Of a DNA stretch of 64,000 nucleotides, positions 33,819 to 42,600 are shown one piece after another. Below the pieces are notes generated by a model. It was given only the letters and a program-made list of their open reading frames with translations, did not search any database and was not told where the DNA came from. How positions within the stretch are numbered: position 1 is the first letter of the stretch; each line of letters opens with the position of its first letter. Source of the stretch: JBBSBL01 sp046330255 (GTDB lineage Bacteria; Actinomycetota; Thermoleophilia; Solirubrobacterales; Solirubrobacteraceae); NCBI GenBank assembly GCA_046330255.1, contig JAXLTC010000002.1, positions 990,737 to 1,054,736 of the forward strand. The letters are read 5' to 3'. The position numbers and the translations under genes were made by a program.

Positions 33819-35420
33819 ATGCGAGGGCTGATGATGGACGAGTACCCGCTGACGCTGACCGCGGTGGCGCAGCGCGCCGAGCGCTTCCACCCCGAGCGCG
33901 CGATCGTGACCAGGCGGCCCGGCGGCGAGGTCGAGCGCACGGACTACGCGACCGCGCTCGGCCGCGCCCGCCGGCTGGCCGCCGGCCTGCGGGGACTGGG
34001 CATCGAGCAGGGAGAGCGCGTGGCGACGCTCCTGTGGAACCAGGCGGAGCACCTCGAGCTGTACTTCGCCGTGCCGTGCTCCGGCGCCGTGCTGCACACG
34101 CTGAACCCGCGCCTGCACCCGCACGAGCTCGCCTACATCGCCGCGCACGCGGGCGACCGCGCGATCGTGGTCGACGAGACGCTGCTCGAGATCCTGGAGG
34201 GCTTCCGTGCGAGCAGCGGGATCGAGCACGTGATCGTCGTCTCCCACGGCAAGCCCGCGCCCGAGGGCGCGATCGCCTACGAGGACCTGGTCGCCGGCGC
34301 CGAGCCGCTCGCGTGGCCGGAGCTGGACGAGCGCTCCGCGGCGGCCATGTGTTACACGTCGGGCACCACCGGGCGGCCCAAGGGCGTGGCGTACTCGCAC
34401 CGGTCCTCGGTCCTGCACGCGCTCGCCGTCGGACTGCCCGACGCGCTCGGCGTTTCGAGCCGGGACGCGGTCCTGCCCGTCGTCCCGATGTTCCACGCGA
34501 ACGCGTGGGGACTGCCCTACGCCGCCGCGCTCGCGGGGGCGGCCCTGGTGCTCCCCGGCCCTCACCTGGACGCCGAGAGCGTGCTCGGCCTGCTCTCCTC
34601 CGAGCGCGTGACGATGACGGCCGGGGTCCCGACGGTCTGGATGAGCATGCTCGCGGCGCTCGATGCGGAGCCCGATCGCTGGGACCTCGGCGCCCTGAGC
34701 ACGCTCGTCGTCGGCGGAGCGGCGGTGCCGGAGAGCCTGCTGCGCGGCTTCGACGCGCACGGGCTGCGCGTGGTCCAGGCCTGGGGGATGACCGAGACGA
34801 GTCCGCTCGGAACCGTCTGCCACCCACTCGGCCCCGGCGAGGAGCGCACGGACGACGAGCGCTACTCCTACCGCGCCCGCCAGGGGATCGCCGTGCCGCT
34901 GGTCGAGATCCGGGCTCGCGACGACGACGGCGAGCTGGTCGGCTGGGACGACTCCTCGCTGGGCGAGCTCGAGATCCGCGGGCCGTGGGTCGCCGCCGCC
35001 TACCACGGCGGCGAGGGCGCCGAGAAGTTCACCGGCGACGGCTGGTTCCAGACCGGCGACATCGTCACGATCGACGGTCGCGGCTGCCTGCGGATCCGCG
35101 ACCGCGCGAAGGATCTCGTCAAGTCCGGCGGCGAGTGGATCAGCTCGGTCGAGCTGGAGAACCTGCTGATGGCGCACCCCGCCGTGACCGAGGCCGCGGT
35201 GATCGCGGTCCCGGACGAGCGCTGGGGCGAGCGCCCGCTGGCCGTCGTCGTCTTCGCCGGCGGGCAGCGGCCGACCGACGAGGCGCTCCGCGAGCACCTC
35301 GCCCGCGACTTCGCCCGCTGGCAGCTCCCGGAGCGCTTCGAGGTGGTCGACGCGATCCCGCGGACCGCCACCGGCAAGTGGAGGAAGACCGAGCTGCGCG
35401 AGCGCTTCGCGGGCGCCTGA
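33819..35420 (+). CDS. Fatty-acyl/carboxylate-CoA ligase (AMP-forming)
   Basis: A 533-residue ANL-superfamily enzyme. The P-loop is MCYTSGTTGRPKGVAYSH; further motifs are WGMTETSP, GWFQTGD, RAKDLVKSGGEWIS and the catalytic lysine region TATGKWRK. It activates a carboxylic acid as acyl-AMP and then acyl-CoA. The closest annotated relatives are medium/long-chain fatty-acid CoA ligases. TACGGT lies 6 bases before the ATG (leaderless). It could supply CoA esters to the thiolase or BadHI enzymes elsewhere in the window, but nothing links them directly. Confidence 0.85.
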   Translation: MRGLMMDEYPLTLTAVAQRAERFHPERAIVTRRPGGEVERTDYATALGRARRLAAGLRGLGIEQGERVATLLWNQAEHLELYFAVPCSGAVLHTLNPRLHPHELAYIAAHAGDRAIVVDETLLEILEGFRASSGIEHVIVVSHGKPAPEGAIAYEDLVAGAEPLAWPELDERSAAAMCYTSGTTGRPKGVAYSHRSSVLHALAVGLPDALGVSSRDAVLPVVPMFHANAWGLPYAAALAGAALVLPGPHLDAESVLGLLSSERVTMTAGVPTVWMSMLAALDAEPDRWDLGALSTLVVGGAAVPESLLRGFDAHGLRVVQAWGMTETSPLGTVCHPLGPGEERTDDERYSYRARQGIAVPLVEIRARDDDGELVGWDDSSLGELEIRGPWVAAAYHGGEGAEKFTGDGWFQTGDIVTIDGRGCLRIRDRAKDLVKSGGEWISSVELENLLMAHPAVTEAAVIAVPDERWGERPLAVVVFAGGQRPTDEALREHLARDFARWQLPERFEVVDAIPRTATGKWRKTELRERFAGA

Positions 35421-35429
35421 GCGCCCCCG

Positions 35430-36494
35430 TCAGCGCGGAAGCAGGCGGGTCGAGGTCGCCTTCCAGCTCGCGACGACCCGCGCGCCGGGCGCCAGGCCGA
35501 GCTGCGCGGCCGACGCTCCGGTGATCTCGGCTGCCAGCGGCTGCGGCGCGGCGAGTCCCAGGCGAATCCGGTTGCCGACGGCGGTGACCGAGGTCACCTC
35601 GACCGCCAGGTGGTTGAGTGCCGACCCGCCGCGGGGGGCGTCCGCGGGCGCGATCGAGATCTCCCAGGGGAACACGCTGACCGCCACCGGACCCTGCCCC
35701 GGATCCGTGCTGGCGACGCTCCCGCCGCCGTCGAGCGCGACCAGCGTGAGCCCCTCCTCGCCGCGGCGCGCGACGCCCGAGAGCACGACCGCGCCGGTCA
35801 GGTCGGCCACGAACGGCGACGCGGGCCGCGCGGCGAGCTGCGCCGGATCGCCGATCTGGACCACGCGCCCGCCGTCGATCACGCCGACGGTCGTCGCGAG
35901 CAGCGCCGCCTCGCCGAAGTCGTGGGTGACGAGCAGCGCGGGAACGCCCGACTCGCGCAGGACCGCGCCGATCTCCCTGCCGGCCGCGGCACGCGTTCGC
36001 GGGTCGAGCGCCGAGAGCGGCTCGTCGAGCAGCAGCGCGGCGGGCCGGCGCGCCAGCGCGCGAGCGAGCGCGACGCGCTGGCGCTCTCCGCCGGAGAGCG
36101 TCCGGGGACGGGCGTCGGCCAGGTCGCCGAGGCCGAAGCGGTCGAGCAACCACAGCGCACGGCGGCGGCGCTCGCCCCTGGGCAGCTCGCGCAGCGGGTA
36201 GGCGACGTTCTGCCACGCCCGCAGGTGCGGGAAGAGCGCGTACTCCTGGAAGACGTACCCGCAGCGCCGCCGTTCCGGCGGCAGGTCGATCCCGCGCCTG
36301 GTGTCGAGCCACGTCTCCTGGCCGCAGGCTACGAGCCCTCGTTCCGGCCGCGCGAGCCCGGCGACGACGCGCAGCAGCGACGTCTTCCCCGCGCCCGACG
36401 GTCCCGCGAGCGCCACGCACGCCCCGGCCGGAACCGTGAGCGCGACGTCGAGCGAGAACGCTCCGAGCCGCGCCCGGGCCTCAACGCGCAGCAC
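35430..36494 (-). CDS. modC: Molybdate ABC transporter ATPase with TOBE/Mop domain
   Basis: A 354-residue ATPase: Walker A GPSGAGKTS, Q-loop FQEYALF, signature LSGGERQR, Walker B LLLDEPLSALD, switch His in VTHDFGEA. Residues 285-350 form the Mop/TOBE domain (LNHLAVEVTSVTAVGNRIRLGL) that binds molybdate or tungstate. It overlaps the permease gene by 14 bases and ends the operon. Confidence 0.87.
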   Translation of the reverse strand: MLRVEARARLGAFSLDVALTVPAGACVALAGPSGAGKTSLLRVVAGLARPERGLVACGQETWLDTRRGIDLPPERRRCGYVFQEYALFPHLRAWQNVAYPLRELPRGERRRRALWLLDRFGLGDLADARPRTLSGGERQRVALARALARRPAALLLDEPLSALDPRTRAAAGREIGAVLRESGVPALLVTHDFGEAALLATTVGVIDGGRVVQIGDPAQLAARPASPFVADLTGAVVLSGVARRGEEGLTLVALDGGGSVASTDPGQGPVAVSVFPWEISIAPADAPRGGSALNHLAVEVTSVTAVGNRIRLGLAAPQPLAAEITGASAAQLGLAPGARVVASWKATSTRLLPR

Positions 36495-37284
36495 CGCCGA
36501 GCCAGGCCGTGCCGCTGAGCAGCTTGACCGACAGGAGCAGCGCGCCCGAGACCGCCACCAGCACCGCCGAGAGCGCGAGCGCAGAGGTGAAGTCGGTGGA
36601 GAAGCGCTCGTAGATCGCGAGCGGCACGGTCTGGGTCACGCCGCGGAACGACCCGGCGAACATCAGCGTCGCGCCGAACTCCCCGAGCGCCCTTCCCCAG
36701 GCGAGCGCGAGCCCCGAGAGCAGCCCCGGCCCAGCGGCCGGGATCGCGACGCGCAGGAACGTGCGCCCCTCGCTCGCGCCGAGCGTGCGCGAGGCGTCGA
36801 GCCAGGCGCCGTCGAGCGCCTCGAAGGCGGACTGCGCCTGGCGGATGAAGAAGGGCGCCGAGACGAACGTGAGCGCGACGACCACGCCGGCGGTCGTCAG
36901 CACGAGCTCGATCCCCGTGTCCGCGAGCGCGCCGCCCAGCACTCCGCGCGGGCCGAGCGCGGCGAGCAGTCCGATCCCGGCGACCGCAGGCGGGAGCACG
37001 AGCGGAAGCTCGACCAGGGTCACCAGCGCTGCGCGGCCGCGGAAGCGGCGAGTCGCGAGCATGTAGGCCGCCGGGGTCCCGACAAGGACGATCAGGCCCA
37101 CCGCGATCGCGCTGCACTCGAGGCTCAGCCGCAGCGCCTCGCGCGCGCCCTCGTCGCCGAGGCTCGAGATCAGCTCGCCCGGGCCCGTGTCGACGAAGAT
37201 CGCGACGATCGGCAGCGCGAGGAAGCAGAGCGCGAGCGCGAGCGCCCCGGTGAGCAGGATCGGGAACCAGCCGGGACGGCTCAA
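36481..37284 (-). CDS. modB: Molybdate ABC transporter permease
   Basis: A 267-residue inner-membrane permease with six hydrophobic helices. The EAA loop that contacts the ATPase is DASRTLGASEGRTFLRVAIPAAGPG, followed by ALAWGRALGEFGATLMFAGS, a typical ModB/CysT signature. Coupled by ATGA to the binding-protein gene upstream. Confidence 0.87.
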   Translation of the reverse strand: MSRPGWFPILLTGALALALCFLALPIVAIFVDTGPGELISSLGDEGAREALRLSLECSAIAVGLIVLVGTPAAYMLATRRFRGRAALVTLVELPLVLPPAVAGIGLLAALGPRGVLGGALADTGIELVLTTAGVVVALTFVSAPFFIRQAQSAFEALDGAWLDASRTLGASEGRTFLRVAIPAAGPGLLSGLALAWGRALGEFGATLMFAGSFRGVTQTVPLAIYERFSTDFTSALALSAVLVAVSGALLLSVKLLSGTAWLGGAAR

Positions 37285-38063
37285 CCCGGGGGCGGGGGCT
37301 CGAAGCCCGCGGCTCGCAACGCCCGCCGGCCGGCGCCGGAGACGAGCCCGTCGATGAACGCCTTCGCCTGCTCGGAAAGCCTTGTGCCCTTCACGACGGC
37401 CGCGCCGTAGGCGACCGAGGGCTGGAAGTCCGCCGGCAACTCGATCGCCCGCAGCTTCCCGCCGCTCCCGCGGACGTCGCTCACGTACACGAAGCCCGCG
37501 TCAACGGCGCCCTGGGCCAACTTGCCCACGATCCCCGCGACGTCGGGCTCCTCGGAGCGCACGTTGGCGAGGATCGCCTTGCGCTCGGCCGCGGGGAGGT
37601 TGTCCAGGACCTTGCGCGTGTAGGAGCCCACGGGCACGGACGCGGAGCCGATCGCCAGAGAGGTTCCCGCCTTCTCGACGGCGGCGAGCGAGGTGACCTT
37701 CGCGCTCCCCGAAGGGACCGCCAGCACGAGCCGGTTGCCCGCGAACACGACCGGCTTTGAGACCAGCCCCTTGCGGTAGAGGCGCTCCGGGAGCTCGGTG
37801 CTCGCGGCCGCGTAGACGTCGGGCTTGACTCCCTGCTCGATCTGGGCGGCGAGCTCGTCGGACCCCGCGAAGGAGAACCTGGCCCGGGCGCCGTGGAACT
37901 GCTTGCCGTAGGCGGTGAACGCCTTCTGCAGCGAGGCCGCGGCCGACACCGTCAGCGACGGCTTGGACTCGTCGGCGCTCCCCGGCGACGAGCCGCCTCC
38001 GCATCCGGCCGCCACGAGCAGCACCGCGGCGGCGAGCGGCGCGGCCGCCCGGCCGGGTCTCAT
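37281..38063 (-). CDS. modA: Molybdate-binding lipoprotein
   Basis: A 260-residue substrate-binding lipoprotein with lipobox LVAAGC (Cys21). The core motifs VSAAASLQKAF, GSDELAAQIEQG, VKPDVYAAAS and GNRLVLAVP are typical of ModA. It captures molybdate outside the membrane for ModBC. ATGA overlap with the regulator upstream. Confidence 0.88.
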   Translation of the reverse strand: MRPGRAAAPLAAAVLLVAAGCGGGSSPGSADESKPSLTVSAAASLQKAFTAYGKQFHGARARFSFAGSDELAAQIEQGVKPDVYAAASTELPERLYRKGLVSKPVVFAGNRLVLAVPSGSAKVTSLAAVEKAGTSLAIGSASVPVGSYTRKVLDNLPAAERKAILANVRSEEPDVAGIVGKLAQGAVDAGFVYVSDVRGSGGKLRAIELPADFQPSVAYGAAVVKGTRLSEQAKAFIDGLVSGAGRRALRAAGFEPPPPG

Positions 38064-38452
38064 TCGACGGCCCGCTCGATCATCACGGATGTGGCCTTCA
38101 CGGCGGCCGTGGCCGCGACCCCCTCGGCGAGGCCGAGCTCCTCCACGGCGTCGCGCGTGATCGCGGCCGTCACGCGGTGCGGGCCGGCCTCGATCTCCAC
38201 CAGCGCCATCACGCCGTCGACCTCGACGGAGCGCACGATCCCCGGGAAGCGGTTTCGCGCCGAGAGCCCGTCGCCGGCCGCGTGCCTAGGCGGCCGCGCG
38301 GTCAGGCGCTCGACCTCGCGGCGCGGCACGCGCCGCCGGTTGCTCGCGTCGCGCGTCGTCTCGAGCTTGCCCGAGCGGTCCCACCGCCGGAGCGTGTCGA
38401 CGCTGACGCCGAGCGCTCGGGCGGCGTCGCCGAGGCTGAGGTCCTTCCTCAC
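38060..38452 (-). CDS. Molybdate-responsive regulator: MerR-like HTH plus Mop domain
   Basis: A 130-residue protein. Residues 1-55 form an excisionase/MerR-like helix-turn-helix (SLGDAARALGVSVDTLRRWDRSGKL ... RRVPRREVERL). Residues 65-130 are a Mop/TOBE molybdate-binding domain (SARNRFPGIVRSVEVDGVMALVEIEAGPHRVTAAITRDA). It probably senses intracellular molybdate and controls the modABC operon that it heads. The GTG start overlaps an inverted repeat, which suggests autoregulation. Confidence 0.8.
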   Translation of the reverse strand: MRKDLSLGDAARALGVSVDTLRRWDRSGKLETTRDASNRRRVPRREVERLTARPPRHAAGDGLSARNRFPGIVRSVEVDGVMALVEIEAGPHRVTAAITRDAVEELGLAEGVAATAAVKATSVMIERAVE

Positions 38453-38474
38453 CGCCTAAGCATTGCATAGGCGG
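38452..38474. promoter_or_regulatory. Candidate molybdate operator (Mo-box-like inverted repeat)
   Basis: CCGCCTA (38452-38458) and TAGGCGG (38468-38474) are exact complements around 9 bases. The repeat touches the GTG of the Mop-type regulator and would cover the transcription start of the mod operon. Confidence 0.5.
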
Positions 38475-38486
38475 CGCTACGGGAAG

Positions 38487-38780
38487 CTATCCGGTCGACT
38501 GGTTGCGCACCTCGAACGCCGTCTCCTGTGGCGGAGCGGCGAAGCCGCCGTCGATCCCGGCCGACATGCGCGGCATCAGCACGTCGTCGCGGAAGCGCTC
38601 CCACGACTCCTGCGACTCGTGGACGGCGACGATCGTCCAGCCGTCGGCCGAGGGCCCGGCGGCGTGGAAGACCTGGCCGGCGGGGAAACCGCGGCCCCCG
38701 TCCGGATGAACGGCGGCCAGCGAGGCCTCGTACTGCTCCTGCGTCCCTCCCGGGAACGTGTGCACGATCGCGTATGCCAT
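38487..38780 (-). CDS. Small ABM-like (antibiotic-biosynthesis monooxygenase fold) protein
   Basis: A 97-residue protein starting MAYAIVHTFPGGTQEQYEASLAAVHPD, the beta-strand/helix pattern of dimeric alpha/beta barrels. The latter part (DGWTIVAVHESQESWERFRDDVLMPRM) is common in actinobacterial hypothetical proteins. No catalytic residue can be assigned. AAAGGAG precedes the ATG. The next small gene lies 48 bases upstream on the same strand. Confidence 0.7.
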   Translation of the reverse strand: MAYAIVHTFPGGTQEQYEASLAAVHPDGGRGFPAGQVFHAAGPSADGWTIVAVHESQESWERFRDDVLMPRMSAGIDGGFAAPPQETAFEVRNQSTG

Positions 38781-38827
38781 CTGTCTCTCCTTTGGTCGTC
38801 TCCTGTCGGTGCCGGCGGGGCCGGGCG

Positions 38828-39097
38828 CTAGCGCTCGACCAGCATCACGAGGGTCTCGGGGATCACGCCGTCGTGGCTCATCGCCTCGACCATCTCCGGG
38901 CCCGGGCTCGCGACGGCCTCCATCAGCGCACCCACGTCCGGCACGTCCATCATCACCGCCACCCGCTTCGGGTTCGACGGATCCACGAACGTTCGGATGT
39001 TCGTGATCCCCATGGAGCCGAAGACCTCCTCGCGCTTCGGCGAGGCGAGCCAGTGATCGGTGTCGGTCACGTCGTGGTGACCCAGCACTGTCGGCAT
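38828..39097 (-). CDS. Small protein of unknown function
   Basis: An 89-residue protein with GGGGGGAA before its ATG. It starts MPTVLGHHDVTDTDHWLAS and contains FVDPSNPKRVAVMMDVPDVGALMEAV, a pattern found in short dimeric-barrel proteins of actinobacteria. It probably pairs with the next gene on the same strand. No function can be given. Confidence 0.65.
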   Translation of the reverse strand: MPTVLGHHDVTDTDHWLASPKREEVFGSMGITNIRTFVDPSNPKRVAVMMDVPDVGALMEAVASPGPEMVEAMSHDGVIPETLVMLVER

Positions 39098-39196
39098 CGT
39101 TCCCCCCGGGACTCGCGAGCCCGGCAGGCGCCAGGCCCTTTGCCGGCGATCGTACGTCCTTGCGGCGCCCGCGATGTTGTTTGTGTGTTGGCTCTC

Positions 39197-40399
39197 TCAG
39201 CGCAGGATGCCCGTGTGCCCGATCGAGTAGCGCCCGGGCTGCGGCCACACGCAGACGCCGTGAGGCCCGTCGCCGACCTTGATGCGGCGCAGCAGGCGCC
39301 CCGTACGGGTCGAGATCGCATAGACCTCGGCGTTGTAGCGCCCGCTGAGCCATAGAACCCGGCCGTCGGCGGAGAGCCCTCCCATGTCGGGGCTCCCGCC
39401 GCCCGGGATCGACCACTTCCGGTAGGGGCGCCGCGTCCGGAAGGACACGAGGCTGATCGTCCCCTCCCCGCGGTTGGTGACGTACAGGGTGTGGGCGTCG
39501 CGGCTCGGATAGAGGCCGTGGGCGCCCGCGCCCGTGGGCTGGAAGCGAATCACGCGCCAGGTCCGGGCGTCGATCAGCCACACGCCCCCGGACGCCATGT
39601 CGGCGACGTAGAAGGTCCGGCCGTCGGGCGAGAGCTTGACGTCCTGGGGCATCGCGCCGGAACGCAACCCGATCTCGCGCACCAACCGCTCGTGCACGAG
39701 GTCCACGACGATCATGTTGCCGCCGAACTCGCAGGACACCAGCGCCTCCCGCCCGTCGGCGGCGAAGTCCATGTGGTCGACGCCGGGACATCCCGGGACC
39801 GGAAGCGTCTTGCGCAGGCGCATCGTGTGCGGCTCGCGGAAGTCGAGTTGCCGGTGCGCCTCGGCCACCACGATCGCGCGCGTCCCGTCGGCCGTGAAGT
39901 AGAGGTTGTAGGGATCGAGCACCGGGACCGGGCGCCCCGGCCGGCCCGTCCGCGGGTCGATCGGCGTGAGGCTGTTCCCCTGGTCGTTGCTGACCCACAG
40001 GGTGCGCAGGTCCCACGACGGGGTGACGTGTTGCGGCAGGCGCCCGACCGCGAAGCGCTCGACGATGCTTCCCGTGCGCTGGTCGATCACGTCGACGCGG
40101 TCGGACTTCGTGTCGGGCACGTAGACGAGCGCCCGCGCGCGCGCCGCCACCGGCGAGAGCCGCCCGGGGCGATCGGCCGCGTACACGTTCGTGCTGGAGA
40201 GCGGCGGCGGAATCGTCCCCATCCTTGGGGCCTGCGGCGGCAGCCGCACCGGTGCCGCGGCGGGCACGCGCGCAGCCGTGGTAGCGGTCCGCTGCGGCGC
40301 GGCGTCGCCGCAGCCGGCCAGGACCCACGCGGGGCCGAGGAGCGCCGCCAGCGCGAGCGCCGTCCGGTGGGCGCGAAGGGACGGCCCGAGGTGTCTCAT
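39197..40399 (-). CDS. Beta-propeller lipoprotein (YncE-like)
   Basis: A 400-residue lipoprotein with lipobox VLAGC (Cys30), followed by repeated propeller strands of the YVTN/NHL type: ALVYVPDTKSDRVDVID, LWVSNDQGNSLTPID, FYVADMASGGVWLID, LYVTNRGEGTISLV, LWLSGRYNAEVYAI. It is exported and anchored to the outer face of the membrane; the ligand is unknown. ATG 40399 overlaps the stop of the kelch-like lipoprotein gene, so the two are coupled. Confidence 0.78.
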   Translation of the reverse strand: MRHLGPSLRAHRTALALAALLGPAWVLAGCGDAAPQRTATTAARVPAAAPVRLPPQAPRMGTIPPPLSSTNVYAADRPGRLSPVAARARALVYVPDTKSDRVDVIDQRTGSIVERFAVGRLPQHVTPSWDLRTLWVSNDQGNSLTPIDPRTGRPGRPVPVLDPYNLYFTADGTRAIVVAEAHRQLDFREPHTMRLRKTLPVPGCPGVDHMDFAADGREALVSCEFGGNMIVVDLVHERLVREIGLRSGAMPQDVKLSPDGRTFYVADMASGGVWLIDARTWRVIRFQPTGAGAHGLYPSRDAHTLYVTNRGEGTISLVSFRTRRPYRKWSIPGGGSPDMGGLSADGRVLWLSGRYNAEVYAISTRTGRLLRRIKVGDGPHGVCVWPQPGRYSIGHTGILR

Positions 40400-41418
40400 G
40401 GCCCGAGCATCCATGCGTCGGCGCTCGCGGCCCCGGAGCGATCTCGCCCCCCGATCACCCACACCCGGCCCGCCAGCGAGGCCGCGCCGGCGTCGGAGCG
40501 CGCGGCCGGGAGCTCGCCCGCGACGCGGACGCGCCCGCTGGCCGGATCCACCGAGAGGATCGAGCGGCGCACGTCCGCGGCCGCGTCGCCGCGGCCGCCC
40601 AGCACGTAGAATCTCCCGCCGAGCGCCGCGCCGGCGGCGTGCGCCAGCGGCTCCGGCAGCCGGCCGATCACGCGCGCGCGCCCGCCGGCCGGATCGAAGC
40701 TCACGACGTCCGCCTGCGCGCTCGAGCCGTCCGTGCCGCCCGCGATCAGGATTCTCCGCCCGACCGACGCCACGGCGGCGTAGCGCAGCGCGTGCGGAAG
40801 CAGGCCCGCGCGCCGCACCGGCCGGCCGGGGGTGAAGGCGAGCACCTCGCGCGACGGCGCGGCCCCGTCGAATCCGCCGATCACGTAGACGGTGCCGCCC
40901 ACGCGGGCCGCCTCGATGTCCGAGGAGGGCGCCGGCAGCCGACCCACCCGCGCCGTGCGGCCACTCGGGCCGGCCGCGACGATCGCGTCGACCGGGCCGC
41001 TCGCCGAGCCGCCGCCGAGCACCAGCAGGTCCCGGCCCAAGCCGGCCGCAGCCGCGTCGTGCACCGGCTGCGGAAGCCGGCCGACGACCCTCGGCGCCGG
41101 CACGTCCGGTCCCGCCACCGCGAGGATCGAGTCGACGGAGGAGTCCGCGGCGCTCAGGCCGCCGGCCGCGAGCAGTCGGCCGCGAACGACCGCGACCGCA
41201 GGCAGTTGGACGGGCGCGGGCAGCGTGCGACGCGCGACCAGGCGCAGGCGCACCGGCTGCGGCGGCGCCGGTGAGCCGGCGGCCGCGCGTGCGGAGCCGG
41301 TGGTCGCGCCGGCGCGCGGCGAGTCGGCGCCCCCGCAGCCGGCGGCAAGCGCCACCAGCAGCACGGTCGCGACGGTACCCGCGGCGGTTGCGCGACGGCG
41401 GGCGAACACCGAGCGCAC
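40396..41418 (-). CDS. Kelch-like beta-propeller lipoprotein
   Basis: A 340-residue lipoprotein with lipobox ALAAGC (Cys28). Repeats of the form GGRFYVLGG, GGTVYVIGGFDG, GRRILIAGGTDG and AGRVWVIGGRDRS mark kelch blades. It is first in a two-gene operon with a YncE-like lipoprotein, so both may form one surface assembly (inference). GTG 41418 is the first start; it is divergent from a cyclase gene. Confidence 0.76.
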   Translation of the reverse strand: MRSVFARRRATAAGTVATVLLVALAAGCGGADSPRAGATTGSARAAAGSPAPPQPVRLRLVARRTLPAPVQLPAVAVVRGRLLAAGGLSAADSSVDSILAVAGPDVPAPRVVGRLPQPVHDAAAAGLGRDLLVLGGGSASGPVDAIVAAGPSGRTARVGRLPAPSSDIEAARVGGTVYVIGGFDGAAPSREVLAFTPGRPVRRAGLLPHALRYAAVASVGRRILIAGGTDGSSAQADVVSFDPAGGRARVIGRLPEPLAHAAGAALGGRFYVLGGRGDAAADVRRSILSVDPASGRVRVAGELPAARSDAGAASLAGRVWVIGGRDRSGAASADAWMLGP

Positions 41419-41513
41419 CCTCGCGGCACAACATCACGGGACCATCAAGAGCACGCTAGGGACTCGTTGTGCCCGGCTCGCGCCGGAGGCCGCGCGCTGG
41501 AACACTCGCGGCC

Positions 41514-42584
41514 ATGAATGACCGCGAGCGGCTGCTGAGACGCCTGCGCCGGAACGCCGACGAGGACGAGTTGGCGCGCGCGGACGCGGACGGGCGGCTG
41601 CCCACGCTCGCCGTGGAGCGTGCCCTGGGCGGCGCCGGAAGCCACACGCTGAGCCGCGTAGCGCGCTCCTCCGGGCTGCCCACGGACTTCCTGCGCGAGC
41701 TGATGCAGGCACTTGGAAGGCCCAACCCGCGGCCGCGCGAGCGCGTGTTCACCGACGAGGACGTGGAGGTCGCGCGCGTGGTGCGAACGTTCCTCGACGC
41801 CGGACTGCCGCGCGCCGAGCTGCTCGAGATCGCCCGGGTGCTGAGCATGGGCATGGCGCAGACGGCCGGCGCGGTCAGGGGCGTCGTCGGCAACGCGATG
41901 CTGCGCCCCGGGGACTCCGAGTACACGGTCGCGCTGCGCTACGCGCGGGCGGCCGAGCAGCTCGGTCCGTTGATGGCGAAGCTGCTGGACGCCGAGTTCC
42001 GGGCCCACCTGCGCGAGGGCGTGCGGGGACAGCTGATCAGCGAGTCCGAGCGTCACGCCGGGCAGATCGCCGGGACGCGGGACATGGCCGTCGCGTTCGC
42101 GGACCTCGTGGACTACACGCGGCTCGGCGAGCGGCTCGCGCCGGAGGACGTCGGGCGGATCGCCGGGCGGCTAGCCGACATCGCCGTGGCCGCGGCGCGA
42201 CGCCCGGCCCAGCTGGTCAAGACGATCGGCGACGCCGCGATGCTCGTGTCCCCGGCCGTCCCCGAGCTGGTCGCGTCGGTCGCGGACCTCGCCGACGACA
42301 TCGAGTCAGAGGGCGACGACTACCCGGGCGTCCGGGTCGGCGTCGCGTTCGGGCCGGCGACCAGCCGCGGCGGGGACTGGTTCGGCGCGACCGTGAACGT
42401 CGCCAGCCGCGTCGCCGGCGTCGCACGCCCGGGCCAGGTGCTCGCCACCGAGGCCGTCGCCGGCCGCGTCGCCGACCGGGCCTGGCGCCGCAAGCGCCGG
42501 CGCAGCCTCAAGGGCGTGGACGGCAGGGTCCGGCTCTACGCGCTTGACCGGAAAGCGGCGCCGGAGCCGGAGCTCGAGGCGTGA
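41514..42584 (+). CDS. Soluble class III adenylate cyclase with N-terminal regulatory domain
   Basis: A 356-residue cytosolic protein. Residues 1-170 are helical, with an HTH-like segment (HTLSRVARSSGLPTDFLRELMQALG) and a domain resembling the pH-sensing N-terminal module of mycobacterial Rv1264. The cyclase domain carries VAFADLVDYTRLGERL, LVKTIGDAAMLV and WFGATVNVASRVAGV. It should make cAMP, with the N-terminal part inhibiting. It complements the membrane cyclase at 19123 and the cNMP-binding protein at 59155. Confidence 0.82.
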   Translation: MNDRERLLRRLRRNADEDELARADADGRLPTLAVERALGGAGSHTLSRVARSSGLPTDFLRELMQALGRPNPRPRERVFTDEDVEVARVVRTFLDAGLPRAELLEIARVLSMGMAQTAGAVRGVVGNAMLRPGDSEYTVALRYARAAEQLGPLMAKLLDAEFRAHLREGVRGQLISESERHAGQIAGTRDMAVAFADLVDYTRLGERLAPEDVGRIAGRLADIAVAAARRPAQLVKTIGDAAMLVSPAVPELVASVADLADDIESEGDDYPGVRVGVAFGPATSRGGDWFGATVNVASRVAGVARPGQVLATEAVAGRVADRAWRRKRRRSLKGVDGRVRLYALDRKAAPEPELEA

Positions 42585-42600
42585 CCGCGTCCGCGCGCGG

